A stretch of DNA of 64,000 nucleotides, taken from the NCBI RefSeq assembly GCF_947077765.1, contig NZ_CAMTTF010000004.1:186001-250000 (forward strand), written 5' to 3'. Position 1 is the stretch's first letter. Every line of letters begins with the position of its first letter. Below, in pieces: positions 43,492 through 52,893 of the stretch. A model generated the notes under the pieces. The model was not told where the DNA came from, did no database searches, and worked only from the letters and a program-made list of their open reading frames with translations. The DNA is from Salinibacter grassmerensis. Its GTDB lineage: Bacteria > Bacteroidota > Rhodothermia > Rhodothermales > Salinibacteraceae. The translations under genes and the position numbers were made by a program.

Positions 43492-44205
43492 CTACTCCGC
43501 TACGGCCCCCTCTTCCCACCCCTCCGTGAACACGTGACCCGCCGGCACCTCTAGGTCGGAGAGACGCGCTTTGGTCTCCACGACCATGTCCGGCACGCCA
43601 CAGACGTAGAAGTGGGGCGTACTCGTGTCGTCGATGACCGCCGAAAGGTGGTCCTGCACGTACCCGGTGCGGCCGTGCCAGTCTTCGCCGGACAACACGT
43701 ACTCGACCGAAAAGGCCTCATGACTCGCCGAGAGAAGGTCGAGCGTCTCCCGGTACATGACGCTCTCTTGCGTGCGCTCGCCGAAGAGCAGGGTAGTACG
43801 CCCCTCTCCCACGTGAAGGTGCTGGGTCGCCATCGCGAACAGCGGCGTGAGCCCCGTTCCCGTGGCGACAAACACCGCGTCTCGATCGGGATCCTCCAAC
43901 TGGAGGTTCCCGGACGGCGGCGTAACCGGAATCGAATCCCCCACCGTCCGGTCGTGCATCCAGGTTGAGCATGCTCCCTCGGGGTACCGCTTTATCGCCA
44001 GGGACAAGGTATCAGTTCCGGGCTGGCTCACCGGCGAGTAGGGCCGGTAGCGCGCGTTCCCGTCTGCGTCCTCGAACTCCACGCTGACGTGCTGACCGGG
44101 CACGAAGTCAAAGAGGTGCCCCTCCGCCCGGATCAGGAACTGCTTCACGTTTGGCGTGAGAGCGTGGACGGATTCGAGCGTCGTGTCGATCGTATCGAGC
44201 GGCAT
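43492..44205 (-). CDS. FNR-type flavoprotein oxidoreductase
   Basis: 237 residues. FAD-binding domain: RYRPYSPVSQPG (the RxYS motif), then GACSTWMHDRTVGDSI with the phosphate loop. NAD(P)-binding domain: VFVATGTGLTPLFAM, LLFGERTQESVMYRETL and FYVCGVPDMVVETKARL. It lacks any N- or C-terminal ferredoxin domain, so it would serve a separate acceptor, for instance the [2Fe-2S] ferredoxin encoded near 5.8 kb. It could be a ferredoxin-NADP reductase or a reductase part of an oxygenase. Confidence 0.88.
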   Translation of the reverse strand: MPLDTIDTTLESVHALTPNVKQFLIRAEGHLFDFVPGQHVSVEFEDADGNARYRPYSPVSQPGTDTLSLAIKRYPEGACSTWMHDRTVGDSIPVTPPSGNLQLEDPDRDAVFVATGTGLTPLFAMATQHLHVGEGRTTLLFGERTQESVMYRETLDLLSASHEAFSVEYVLSGEDWHGRTGYVQDHLSAVIDDTSTPHFYVCGVPDMVVETKARLSDLEVPAGHVFTEGWEEGAVAE

Positions 44206-44337
44206 TCGGTGGGGCGTTGTGCGGGCTGAAAAGCTAACGTGGGAGTCAGGGGCGGAAGGAAGGAACCTGAATCATCGGTTCTTCGGTGTCCGGCTCGGGG
44301 CCCTCCCGGCCAAGACCTATCAGATTCGTCCACCGCC

Positions 44338-44805
44338 CTACGCGTCCTCCCCTGAGCGCTCGTGGGCCTCGGCAAACGCGTTGGCCTCGTCGGCGTCCCG
44401 GAAGAGGGTGACCCGCGGATATCGCGGCTTGCCAATCCATGCGTGATGGGCGGAAACGTCATTCTCCACGAGCACGCGGTCGGCCTCTGCATCCTCGAAC
44501 ACCGCGACGTGCTCGTTCATGTCCGCGTCGGCAAGGGCGTCGCGGAGCGCCTCCACGGAGCGGTACTGCCCTACTTCTTCTCCCTCGTCGGGCCCTGCCA
44601 CCTCGGCCCGCGCGGAGTGGGCCTGGATCGAAAGCCACTCCCCCGACGGGGCCCGGACCACCACGAACAGGCCCTGGGCAGGCTGTGCCTCGGTTGCGTT
44701 CGGGTCCGGTCCTGTGGGGGAGCGGACGGTCTGCCCTGTTTCCGGCTCTGGGTCGTTGCCACGGTGGGTACCAACGTCGCTCAGGTCATCGTGAAGGTCG
44801 GCCAT
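44338..44805 (-). CDS. Acidic cytosolic protein, unknown
   Basis: 155 residues, no signal peptide. The first 45 residues are Asp/Glu/Pro-rich and probably disordered. The rest reads like two small alpha-beta units (GLFVVVRAPSGEWLSIQAH, and NEHVAVFEDAEADRVLVEN to YPRVTLFRDADEANAFAEAH). The Ala-rich VEALRDALADADMN is a clear helix. No family recognised. It lies between the FNR gene and the LamG gene, 132 bp from the former on the same strand. Confidence 0.6.
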   Translation of the reverse strand: MADLHDDLSDVGTHRGNDPEPETGQTVRSPTGPDPNATEAQPAQGLFVVVRAPSGEWLSIQAHSARAEVAGPDEGEEVGQYRSVEALRDALADADMNEHVAVFEDAEADRVLVENDVSAHHAWIGKPRYPRVTLFRDADEANAFAEAHERSGEDA

Positions 44806-44900
44806 GGGCGCAGTGGAGGAGGCTTCATTTGTGGTTCACGAAAAGAAACACTATGGTTATACCGTTCCTGTCCCAAAACAAGGCCCTAAGAACCGTTAAG

Positions 44901-44919
44901 GGTCCCACTCGGTGGGACC
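44901..44919 (+). promoter_or_regulatory. Perfect hairpin in the leader of the LamG gene
   Basis: GGTCCCAC pairs with GTGGGACC over a TCG loop, 35 bp before the ATG at 44954. A second, weaker pairing (CCCTAA with TTAAGGG) sits just upstream and overlaps it by two bases, so the two could compete. No T run. Confidence 0.4.
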
Positions 44920-44953
44920 ATCGAGAGTCGGGACAATTCCCGAAACACAGTGA

Positions 44954-46717
44954 ATGGTTATGGCCCGCGTCGTCTGTCTTTTTTGGCTCGTCGGGGCGAT
45001 CGGGGTGGGGCCGCCGTCTGTGAGCGCGCAGGCGGAGCGCATGCCTGCACCCGGGGCGGCGGAAAGAACGGTGGTCAACCTATTCGAGACCCTCGACCCG
45101 AGTTCCCCGGTCGACGGTGCTCGCCTGGAGCTTCCGGACGGCTGGACAGTTCAGGAGGTCTACCTCCTCCGGTACGGAACGTCGTCCGTCCCGGTTCGCC
45201 TCCAGTCCGGCCGCGAGCAGGGCGTCGTGTTTCTGACACCAAGTTCGTCCATTCAGGGGCCGCACGAGTTGGTCGTGCGGGTGGACGTTGGCGACCGTAC
45301 GGGCACGCACCGGTGGCACCTCACCCCATTTACCCTCCCGGTCACCTCACCGGCCCAGCCCCGAGACTCGCTGGACCGACGGATGCGCCTCTCCGACCGT
45401 CTCACCCGGACTGTCGAGATTGCCTCCTCATCCCGTCCGAGCGGGTCAAACCTCGCCCTCGCCCTGACCGACGCAACGGCATCCCCCAGTCTTCAGGTGC
45501 CGGCCGACCGCGCCCCGAGCCGGAGCCGCCCGTTCACCGTCGAGTTCTGGGTGCGGACCCACGGCCTCGACCAGGTGATCCTGTCCTCGTGGACGGGCGA
45601 CGAAGAAACGCCCTACCCCCTTGAATTCGTGACCGACCAGGGCGGACGCCTCCGGTTCTACTGCGGGCGCGCCGGGCGCCACCAGGCCCTCCGGAGCACA
45701 GCCCCCGTGGCCGATGGGCAGTGGCACCATGCCGCCGTCGTCCACGACGCGACTGAGTCCCGGCTCCACCTCCTGCTCGATGGAACGGTGGTCGACTCGG
45801 TTCAGACCAAGGTCTTGCCCACGCATTCAGGGGCTCTTTCCCTGGCCCTCGGGGGACGCCGGCGGGCCGGCCCCGAGCGTGGCGCCCCCTCCTCCGCCCA
45901 GCGCTTCGTCGGGCGGCTCGACGAGCTCCGGATCTGGCCGAGCGCCCGCGAAGCGTCCACGATTCGCCAGACGCGGACCCGTCCCTTTCCTCCTCCCGCC
46001 GCCGAAGACACGGATCCATTTCGCCTCAGCTTCAACGACGATGCGCCGCGATCAGACCTCGATGCAGCAGGGGATGCCCGGCGGGTGCCTACCCACCTGT
46101 CGTTCCAGCCCCCCCTCCGACGACTGCGGGCCCGCACCGACGGGGAGTCCGTTACGCTTCGGTGGGATGCGCAGGGGGTCGCCGACAAGACGGCGGACGC
46201 CGGAGAGTTCATCATCGAGCGCTCTCTCGATGGCACATCTTTTACGCCGGTCGACCGCCTCCCCCCATCCGAGGCCGATGCCTCTCCCCCCGGCGCGGCA
46301 CAGACCAGCGGGGCGCAGGAGTTCACGTATACGGACGATGGGGTCCCGGGACAGGTCGTCTTTTACCGGGTCCGATACGCTTCGTCCACCTCGGATGTTG
46401 AACGCAACACGAGCACGATCAAGATCGGACTGGGGGGCAAGCCCACCCCCGAACGTGCAGTCAACCTCGTCGGCAACTTCCCCAACCCCTTCAAAAAGTC
46501 CACCACGATTGCGTACCAGGTCGAAGCGTCTCAGCCCATCACCCTCACGATCTGGAATCTGTCCGGGAAGCGCATCACCACCCTCACAAGTGGGGTGCAC
46601 GAGCCCGGCTACTACGAGCAGACGCTGACCGCGGACGGGCTGCCCAGCGGAACGTACTTTGCCCGCCTCGAAACACCCGAGGGCATCCAGTCGGCCCGGA
46701 TGGTGCTCCTGAAGTAG
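44954..46717 (+). CDS. LamG-domain protein with C-terminal type IX sorting domain
   Basis: 587 residues from the ATG at 44954 (a second ATG two codons on); signal peptide MARVVCLFWLVGAIGVGPPS. After a beta-rich opening, residues about 175-325 form a LamG/concanavalin-like domain (FTVEFWVRTHGLDQVILSSW, DGQWHHAAVVHDATESRLHL, FVGRLDELRIWPSAREAST). A fibronectin-III-like stretch follows (VTLRWDAQGV to VFYRVRYASS). The last 80 residues (NLVGNFPNPFKKSTTIAYQV to SARMVLLK) are a type A C-terminal sorting domain of the type IX secretion kind. Probably a secreted or surface glycan- or protein-binding protein. Confidence 0.88.
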   Translation: MVMARVVCLFWLVGAIGVGPPSVSAQAERMPAPGAAERTVVNLFETLDPSSPVDGARLELPDGWTVQEVYLLRYGTSSVPVRLQSGREQGVVFLTPSSSIQGPHELVVRVDVGDRTGTHRWHLTPFTLPVTSPAQPRDSLDRRMRLSDRLTRTVEIASSSRPSGSNLALALTDATASPSLQVPADRAPSRSRPFTVEFWVRTHGLDQVILSSWTGDEETPYPLEFVTDQGGRLRFYCGRAGRHQALRSTAPVADGQWHHAAVVHDATESRLHLLLDGTVVDSVQTKVLPTHSGALSLALGGRRRAGPERGAPSSAQRFVGRLDELRIWPSAREASTIRQTRTRPFPPPAAEDTDPFRLSFNDDAPRSDLDAAGDARRVPTHLSFQPPLRRLRARTDGESVTLRWDAQGVADKTADAGEFIIERSLDGTSFTPVDRLPPSEADASPPGAAQTSGAQEFTYTDDGVPGQVVFYRVRYASSTSDVERNTSTIKIGLGGKPTPERAVNLVGNFPNPFKKSTTIAYQVEASQPITLTIWNLSGKRITTLTSGVHEPGYYEQTLTADGLPSGTYFARLETPEGIQSARMVLLK

Positions 46718-46832
46718 CGGGGCACGCTGGCGCCTCTCCTTCCCGCTCTGGGAAACAGGTCGGGTGGCGTCCCCCGTTCCACCGCGCAGATTCGTTCCGT
46801 CATCCTGATCACACGAGACGATACCGACTCTC

Positions 46833-47513
46833 ATGGACCTCACGTACTTCGGGCACTCCACCTTCCAAATCGAAACGGCGGACGTCACGCTTCTCTTCGA
46901 TCCGTTTTTCGCAGAAAACCCGCACACCGAGACCGACCCGGGCACGCTCGACCCCGATGTGCTCCTGATTACGCACGCCCACTTCGACCACTTCTCCGAC
47001 GTCGAGGCAGTACTGGAGGCCAGCGATCCGCTCGTCATCAGCAACTTCGAAATTACGCAGTATGTCCAGGAGGAGTACGGCCACGACGCGATTCAGCCGC
47101 TGAATGAGGGCGGCAGTGTGGAATTCGACTGGGGCCATGTCGAGTCGACCCATGCGCGGCACAGTTCGTCCTTTCCCGACGGCTCCTACGGCGGGGTGCC
47201 CAATGGATTCATCCTGGAGCTGGGCGACGATGTGATCTACAACACCGGCGACACGGCCCCCTTCGCGGAGATGAAATGGGTGGGCGACCTGTGGGACGTG
47301 GACGTGATGCTGGCCCCGGTCGGCAATGTCTTCACGATGGGCATCTACGGCGCGCTCCACGCTACGGAAATGGTGGAGCCGGAGCTGGTCGTTCCCCTGC
47401 ACTACGACACCTTCCCGCCCCTCGAAACCGACCTCGACGCATTTGAGGATGCCTTCGGCGAGGCCGGGTACGACACGCGCGTCTTCGGGGCCGGCGAGAC
47501 GGCTGCGCTGTAG
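46833..47513 (+). CDS. UPF0173 metal-dependent hydrolase
   Basis: 226 residues with no signal peptide. It belongs to the metallo-beta-lactamase superfamily: MDLTYFGHSTFQIETADVTL at the start, LITHAHFDHFSDVE as the HxHxDH metal motif near residue 50, IYNTGDTAPF as the Asp ligand, and LHATEMVEPELVVPLHYDTF carrying the last His. It has the short UPF0173 form (YtkL-like), whose substrate is not firmly known. It lies 115 bp after the LamG gene and 120 bp before the phosphoesterase, all in the same direction. Confidence 0.9.
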   Translation: MDLTYFGHSTFQIETADVTLLFDPFFAENPHTETDPGTLDPDVLLITHAHFDHFSDVEAVLEASDPLVISNFEITQYVQEEYGHDAIQPLNEGGSVEFDWGHVESTHARHSSSFPDGSYGGVPNGFILELGDDVIYNTGDTAPFAEMKWVGDLWDVDVMLAPVGNVFTMGIYGALHATEMVEPELVVPLHYDTFPPLETDLDAFEDAFGEAGYDTRVFGAGETAAL

Positions 47514-47633
47514 CGACCGCTCCACCCGTTCTCCGGCCTTCGGCTGAACGGTGGACTGCGGACCGCCCCGCCATTGCGGTCCGCGGTCGGCCGTCCGGTC
47601 GACGCTCCGTCTCATTCAGTTCTGTACGACCGC

Positions 47634-48158
47634 GTGACCACCCTCGGCATTGTCTCGGACACCCATGGACACTTCAATCCCAATCTGGCGGGCGACCTGG
47701 CGGGCGTGGACCGAATTCTGCACGCCGGGGACGTAGGCGACCCCGCCATTCTGGACGGGCTGGAGGCGGTGGCCCCGGTCACGGCCGTCTGGGGCAACAT
47801 CGACGACGCCTCCATTCGCCGCCGACTCGCCGAGCACGAACGGTTCACGGTGGCGGGGCTCGACGTGTGGATGACCCACATTGCCGGCCGGCCCGGGCGC
47901 TGGCAGGACGGAATGGGGACGAAACTGGAAGCCACCCCGCCCGACGTGCTGGTATGCGGGCACAGCCACATCCTCCGGGTGGAGCGAGTGGCGGCCCTCG
48001 ACGACATGCTCTACGTCAATCCCGGCGCCGCGGGGAAACAGGGCTTCCATCAGAAGAAGACGTGCCTCCGGCTCACCGTGGAGGAGGGCCGGGCCACGGA
48101 GGCGGCCGTGGTGCACCTTGATCCCGACTCGTCGCCGGCCCAGGCCCCCGACACATGA
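47634..48158 (+). CDS. YfcE/MJ0936-type metallophosphoesterase
   Basis: 174 residues from the GTG at 47634 (VTTLGIVSDTHGHFNPNLAG), chosen because the conserved strand begins there; the frame could start earlier at a TTG. The metal-site blocks are GIVSDTHGH, HAGDVGD, VWGNIDD (the usual GNCD), THIAGRPG and CGHSHI, as in the small phosphodiesterases of this family. It probably cleaves phosphodiester bonds; the natural substrate is unknown. The stop overlaps the start of the next gene by 4 bp (ATGA), so the two are translationally coupled. Confidence 0.9.
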   Translation: MTTLGIVSDTHGHFNPNLAGDLAGVDRILHAGDVGDPAILDGLEAVAPVTAVWGNIDDASIRRRLAEHERFTVAGLDVWMTHIAGRPGRWQDGMGTKLEATPPDVLVCGHSHILRVERVAALDDMLYVNPGAAGKQGFHQKKTCLRLTVEEGRATEAAVVHLDPDSSPAQAPDT

Positions 48159-48799
48159 CGACGCGCGACCCGCGCCATCGAGGCCGTCGCTACGACGGGG
48201 CCGTCGGGCGCCGCGAGTTGACCCGGTGGGTCATCCGGGGCATTCGTCTGCTCGCCCTGCCCACGGCGGCGCTAAGCCTGCTGTTGGTCATCGACATCGT
48301 CCTGCCCGGGGCAGCAGAGACTGGCATTTCGTATCGACGGGCCCTCACCACTAATTGGCTTGCCCCGGACGGAATGAACATTTCGGTGGGCTGGCCCAAT
48401 CGCCCCGGCTGCGTGGACGAGCGCCCCGACACGGGCCGCCGCCTTCTGTTCACCACCCGCCCCGGCTGCGCAGGATCTGTGGCGGTGAGCCTCAACTTTG
48501 GGCGCCGGGTGGCGGGCAGCGACACCCTGCGGGTCGTTCGGACTCCGGTCTTTGGCCGGGTCCGCGCAGTCCAGCGGCCGTCCGATGGCCGGCAGGACCA
48601 GCGCCCGCTTTGGGGCCTAGGGGCGTACGTGGTGGTCGGTCTCGTGCCCCTCCTGAGCTTCGGGCGCAGGTTTGGGATGCTTGGCGGCCCCGACGAGACC
48701 CCGCGCTACCATGTTGCCTACCTCCTCCCGGCCCTCGCCGCCGAGGCGCTCTACGCATGGCTTCTCGCGCAGGCGGTCGCCGGCTACGCTGTGCCGTGA
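48155..48799 (+). CDS. Membrane protein, unknown, coupled to phosphoesterase
   Basis: 214 residues. Three hydrophobic segments are seen: LLALPTAALSLLLVIDIVLP near the N-terminus, LWGLGAYVVVGLVPLLSF, and VAYLLPALAAEALYAWLLAQ at the end. Between them lies a loop of about 100 residues with Cys pairs (RPGCVDERPD, RPGCAGSVAVS) that could be outside the cytosol. The N-terminus is very basic. No family recognised. Its start overlaps the phosphoesterase stop, so the two are made together; it is convergent with the GlmU-like gene, 5 bp apart. Confidence 0.7.
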   Translation: MTTRDPRHRGRRYDGAVGRRELTRWVIRGIRLLALPTAALSLLLVIDIVLPGAAETGISYRRALTTNWLAPDGMNISVGWPNRPGCVDERPDTGRRLLFTTRPGCAGSVAVSLNFGRRVAGSDTLRVVRTPVFGRVRAVQRPSDGRQDQRPLWGLGAYVVVGLVPLLSFGRRFGMLGGPDETPRYHVAYLLPALAAEALYAWLLAQAVAGYAVP

Positions 48800-48804
48800 C
48801 GCCC

Positions 48805-50091
48805 TCAGCCGTGATGCTCGGCACGCTCGGCCTGCGTCCGCTCGAAGAGTTCGGTCAGGAGCGAGCGGTCGGCCGCCGTGAAGGTCGTGTCGCGGCGCCC
48901 CATCACATGCTCGGCGACCTCGCAGGCCTTGTCGAGCCGGTACGTCGTGAGGCCGGAGGCGCCGCCCCACGAGAACGGCGGCACGTAGCGCGGCGGGAAA
49001 TCGCCCCCGAACAGGTTGCAGTTCGTGCCGACGACCGTTCCGGTGTTGAACATGGTGTTGATGCCGCACTTGGAATGGTCGCCCATAAAGAGCCCCGCGA
49101 ACTGGCGGCCGGTGTCGACGAAGCGCTCCGCGTCCGGCGCGTAGGCGGACACCGCCCCGTAGTCGTTCTTGAGGTTCGAGGTGTTGGTATCGGCCCCCAG
49201 GTTGCACCAGCCCCCCAAGACCGAATGGCCCAGGAAGCCCGGATGGCTCTTGTTTGAGAAACCCTGCAGGAGCGCATCGTGCACCTCTCCCCCAATCTTG
49301 CACCAGGTTCCGGTGGCGGTACCCTCCAGGTCCGCCCCCGTTTTGACGCGTGTCTTTGGTCCGATGTAGCACGGCCCGCGCAGCACCGCCCGCTCGTGAA
49401 TGGTCGCGCCCGGGCCGAGGACGATGGGTCCATCCTCCGCGTTGAGGAGGGCCCCGGGCTTGACCGTAGTGCCTTCTCCCAGATGAATCCGTTCGTTCTC
49501 AACGGCGACAGCACTCTCGTATACCGTGGCGTGGGGGCGCTCCACGAGCGGTCCCGATGGCGAGTCGGCGAGTGCTCTCGCATCGCGCGCAAGGGCGGGC
49601 CGCAGGGCGTCGAGCAGGTCCCAGGGCCGCCGCAGGAGCGTAGCGTCGTCGAGGGTCGTGAGCGGCAGTCCGTCGAATGCATCCGCCGTCAGGGCGGGGC
49701 GGGCGAGCACATCGTCGGGCAGGCGGGCCGCCGCGTCGGGCACCCACGCCGCCACCAGCCTGTCCTCCTGCACAAACGCACGGGGCGCATCCTGAGCCAG
49801 CGCCGCGCCCAGTTGGCTGAGCGCCGCGCCCTCTTCCGCCACGTACCGCCCGTTGACGAAGAGCACATCGCCCCCGTCCGGCAGCGTGTTGACGACGGCC
49901 TCGGGGTGGGCGTGGCGCGTCCGCTCGGCGATCAGTGGGCGGGCATGGAGCACCAGCCCAGCGGGATTGAATGCGTGCTCAGCGGTTTCCAGCACGGTGC
50001 GCCCTGCCAGTCGCAGGTCGTACGCGGCCCGCGTTTCCACAAACGGACGGAGGCCGGAGACAGGACCGTCTTCAAAGAGACAAAGGTGCAT
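48805..50091 (-). CDS. GlmU-like sugar-nucleotide transferase (Bacteroidota type)
   Basis: 428 residues from the ATG at 50091 (MHLCLFEDGPVSGLRPFVET). It matches the alternative GlmU family of Bacteroidota: an N-terminal nucleotidyltransferase-like part beginning LFEDGPVSGLRPFVETRAAY, then a left-handed beta-helix acyltransferase-like part (IHLGEGTTVKPGALLNAEDG, IVLGPGATIHERAVL, GPCYIGPKTRVKTGADLEG, FLGHSVLGGWCNLGADTNTS, FMGDHSKCGINTMFNTGTVV). It probably acts in UDP-GlcNAc formation for cell wall or polysaccharide. An alternative is another NDP-sugar. Confidence 0.86.
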   Translation of the reverse strand: MHLCLFEDGPVSGLRPFVETRAAYDLRLAGRTVLETAEHAFNPAGLVLHARPLIAERTRHAHPEAVVNTLPDGGDVLFVNGRYVAEEGAALSQLGAALAQDAPRAFVQEDRLVAAWVPDAAARLPDDVLARPALTADAFDGLPLTTLDDATLLRRPWDLLDALRPALARDARALADSPSGPLVERPHATVYESAVAVENERIHLGEGTTVKPGALLNAEDGPIVLGPGATIHERAVLRGPCYIGPKTRVKTGADLEGTATGTWCKIGGEVHDALLQGFSNKSHPGFLGHSVLGGWCNLGADTNTSNLKNDYGAVSAYAPDAERFVDTGRQFAGLFMGDHSKCGINTMFNTGTVVGTNCNLFGGDFPPRYVPPFSWGGASGLTTYRLDKACEVAEHVMGRRDTTFTAADRSLLTELFERTQAERAEHHG

Positions 50092-50307
50092 TGCAGTGAG
50101 GACCTGTGGGGAGCGTATGACGTGGGAAAGAGGCCGTATGCGCCGCACGTAACCTAGAAAACAAATGCGGCGATGTCATGACGGACCGCTCGTGTCCCAT
50201 TGACGCAATCCCTAAACTCCGTCGTCGATCACTCGTTAGGAGCTCTTCCCTCGAAATTGGGGATCTGTTCCATCCTGTTACGCCCACTGATCAACGCCGC
50301 CTTCCCC

Positions 50308-50982
50308 ATGCACTTTTTCGTCGATACGGCCGACCTGGACGAGATCCGCGAAGCGAGCGACATGGGTGTCCTCGATGGCGTGACCACAAACCCCTCGCTC
50401 GTCAAGGAACAGGGCAACGTCGACTTCCACGAGCACGTCTTCACCATCTGTGAGATTGTGGACGGGGACGTGTCCGCCGAGGTGACGGCAACCGACTTCG
50501 ACGGCATGATGGAGGAGGCCCATCAGCTGCATCAGCTCCACGAGAACATCGTCGTAAAAATTCCCCTGACGAAAAACGGCATCAAAGCCCTGCGGGCCCT
50601 CGACGAGGAGAACATCGAGACGAACTGCACCCTCTGTTTCTCGCCCACCCAGGCCACCCTCGCCGCGAAAGCCGGGGCCGACTACATTAGCCCCTTCATC
50701 GGGCGCATCGACGACATCTCGTCCGACGGCATCGGCCTGATCGAGGAGATTGTTCAGATTTACGACAACTACGACTTCGACACCAAGGTGCTGGCGGCCT
50801 CCATCCGCCATCCGACTCACGTGAAGCGCGCCGCCCTGGCCGGAGCCGACGTGGCGACGATGCCATTCGAAACGCTTCTCAATCTGCTGGAACACCCCCT
50901 CACCGACCGAGGGCTGGAGCGCTTTCTGGCGGACTGGGAGGAATACAAGGACGCCCGGAAAGCCGAGGCTGGCCTGGCCTAA
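50308..50982 (+). CDS. Transaldolase/fructose-6-phosphate aldolase family enzyme
   Basis: 224 residues from the ATG at 50308 ([20 protein letters not shown]). It is the short TalC/FSA form: [33 protein letters not shown] with the Schiff-base Lys in [38 protein letters not shown], and [20 protein letters not shown]. It moves three-carbon units between sugar phosphates in the pentose phosphate pathway, or splits fructose 6-phosphate; the two activities cannot be separated here. Start chosen because the conserved strand MHFFVDTA begins at it. Confidence 0.93.
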   Translation: MHFFVDTADLDEIREASDMGVLDGVTTNPSLVKEQGNVDFHEHVFTICEIVDGDVSAEVTATDFDGMMEEAHQLHQLHENIVVKIPLTKNGIKALRALDEENIETNCTLCFSPTQATLAAKAGADYISPFIGRIDDISSDGIGLIEEIVQIYDNYDFDTKVLAASIRHPTHVKRAALAGADVATMPFETLLNLLEHPLTDRGLERFLADWEEYKDARKAEAGLA

Positions 50983-51131
50983 CGGCGCAGGCCTGCGGCG
51001 GCCCCTTCGCCACCACGGTCTTCCCCCCCGCCCTCCTTCAGGGAATCCGCTTTCGCTGCCACGCCCGCGCTCCTGTCTTCACGAACGGCCTCCCCCTTCC
51101 CCGCTCACGACCTTCCACCCGTACGCCCTAC

Positions 51132-52526
51132 ATGAAATTTCTCGCTCTCGGAGACACGGACGGCATCGGTGCAAGCTGCCACTTCCTCGACCTCAACGGC
51201 AGCGGCATCGCCCTGGACGCAGGCACCGACCCGCAACGCGACGGCCCCGACTCGCTCCCTCGGTTCGACTGGGTGCAGGACCGGGCCGACAGCTACGTCG
51301 ACCACACGCTCGTCACGCACGCCCACCACGACCATATGGGCAGCCTGCCGGTCCTCGTGCGCCGGTTTCCCCACGCCATGGCGCACATGACCGACGCGAC
51401 CAAAAAGCTGCTCGACATTCTGCTGCCGGCCTCGGCCCGCCTCCAAGAAAAGCGACGCGACCGCGGCGAGACCACGCACGAGCCGCTTTTCACCGAGGAC
51501 GAGCTGGACGCCCTGCAGCACCTCTACCTCACACACGATCTCGGGCAGGGGTTCGACCTGACGGGCCCGAAGGGAAAATCGTCCGTCACGGGGCGCTTCT
51601 TCTCGGCCGGACACATCCTCGGCTCAGCAGGGGTCGAGTTTCAGTTTGAGGAGTGGGGCCGCGATCGGCGGCTCTTCTATACCAGCGACACGAACATGCA
51701 GGCCCAGACCATCATTCCTGGGGGCGAGTACCCGGACACCACGGACGTGCTGATCCTGGAGTCCACCCAGGGGGCCGAGCCCGAGGCCGCGGCCACCAAC
51801 CGCCCCGAAGAGCGCGATCGGTTCCGGGAGACCCTCTCTCAGGTGCTCGCCCGTGGCGGCACGGCGCTGATTCCCGTGTTCGTGATGGGACGGGCACAGG
51901 AGATCTTGGTGCTGCTCGGCCAGCTCAAGCGACAGGGCGCCATCCCCGCCGACGTACCCATCTATACGGCCGGCTCCATGCGGGCCATTGCGGGGGTGTA
52001 CGACGACACACGCAAGACCACCCCCCGCGTTGACCCCAGTGACGAGGTGTATGACGTCGACCAGGAACGGGTGCCCTACGAGTCGGAGGCGAAGCGCGAG
52101 ATTCTGGAGGGCCCCGGCATCATGGTCGTCAGCAGCGGCATGATGATCGAGCCGACCCTGTCGAACGTCCTGGCCCGGCGCATTGTCGAAAATGAGGACG
52201 ACGCCGTGCTGCTGGTGGGACACCCGGCAGAGGGGACACCCGCGCGTCGCTTGCAGGACGCCGCCGCCGAAGGGGATGGAGCCCCGGTGATGCTGGCGGA
52301 TGGACACGGCCCACAGCCCGTGTACTGCACGGTCGAGCGCTTTCGCTTCTCCGGCCACAGCGACCGGCGCGACCTTCTTTCCCTCGTCGACCGGATGGAC
52401 CCGGAGACGGTACTCCTCATCCACGGCGACCCCGAGGCCAAGAATTGGATGGCCGAGCACATCAAGAACGGCCACCCGGAGACGGAGGTGCACCGCCCTG
52501 ACTGGGGCAGCGTGATTGAGGTTTAG
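51132..52526 (+). CDS. MBL-fold beta-CASP RNase (CPSF73/Ysh1-like)
   Basis: 464 residues. The metallo-beta-lactamase motifs are VTHAHHDHMGSLPVL near residue 65, SAGHILGSAG, and LFYTSDTN. The beta-CASP part has VFVMGRAQEILVLLGQL, MVVSSGMMIEPTLSN, and FSGHSDRRDLLSLV near the end, the third and last motif of this family. It lacks KH domains. It belongs to the COG1236-type RNA-processing exonucleases found in archaea and some bacteria, and likely matures or degrades RNA. The 366-bp gap downstream has a hairpin near 52552. Confidence 0.9.
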   Translation: MKFLALGDTDGIGASCHFLDLNGSGIALDAGTDPQRDGPDSLPRFDWVQDRADSYVDHTLVTHAHHDHMGSLPVLVRRFPHAMAHMTDATKKLLDILLPASARLQEKRRDRGETTHEPLFTEDELDALQHLYLTHDLGQGFDLTGPKGKSSVTGRFFSAGHILGSAGVEFQFEEWGRDRRLFYTSDTNMQAQTIIPGGEYPDTTDVLILESTQGAEPEAAATNRPEERDRFRETLSQVLARGGTALIPVFVMGRAQEILVLLGQLKRQGAIPADVPIYTAGSMRAIAGVYDDTRKTTPRVDPSDEVYDVDQERVPYESEAKREILEGPGIMVVSSGMMIEPTLSNVLARRIVENEDDAVLLVGHPAEGTPARRLQDAAAEGDGAPVMLADGHGPQPVYCTVERFRFSGHSDRRDLLSLVDRMDPETVLLIHGDPEAKNWMAEHIKNGHPETEVHRPDWGSVIEV

Positions 52527-52893
52527 CCGCCCGGGGAGGGCCCCGTTGCCCCCCGTGTCCGGCACCCTGAGCCGGAGGGACACGGGCGGCGCGCCGCCGT
52601 CAGGAATGCGCTTCCCGCACGGGCACGACTCCCCTCCCCCCTGCACGGACTGGGACACACTGTACAATCACATGATCTTGAAATAACAGGTTGGAGAGCG
52701 AATCAGCCGATCGCGCCGCGTGTCAAAAAGGTGCGTCTCCGCGGTGAATGCGCAAGGAGACAAACGACGACGCCCAGAGATGGGTGATCGGGGAAGGGCC
52801 GAGACAGAAAGACCGACAGGTGAGACCCTGCTCAGGCCCTCTCCCGCCTTCAGAGACGAAAGCCCGCCCTCCCAAACCAGGTCGCACTCCCGC
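52527..52893 (+). other. 367-bp gap with a hairpin near its start
   Basis: CCCGTGTCC pairs with GGACACGGG (52552-52586), plus an inner GGC/GCC, about 25 bp after the beta-CASP stop; there is no T run, so termination is doubtful. A TACAAT sequence near 52662 could be a -10 box for the oxidase gene. No gene is seen here. Confidence 0.45.
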
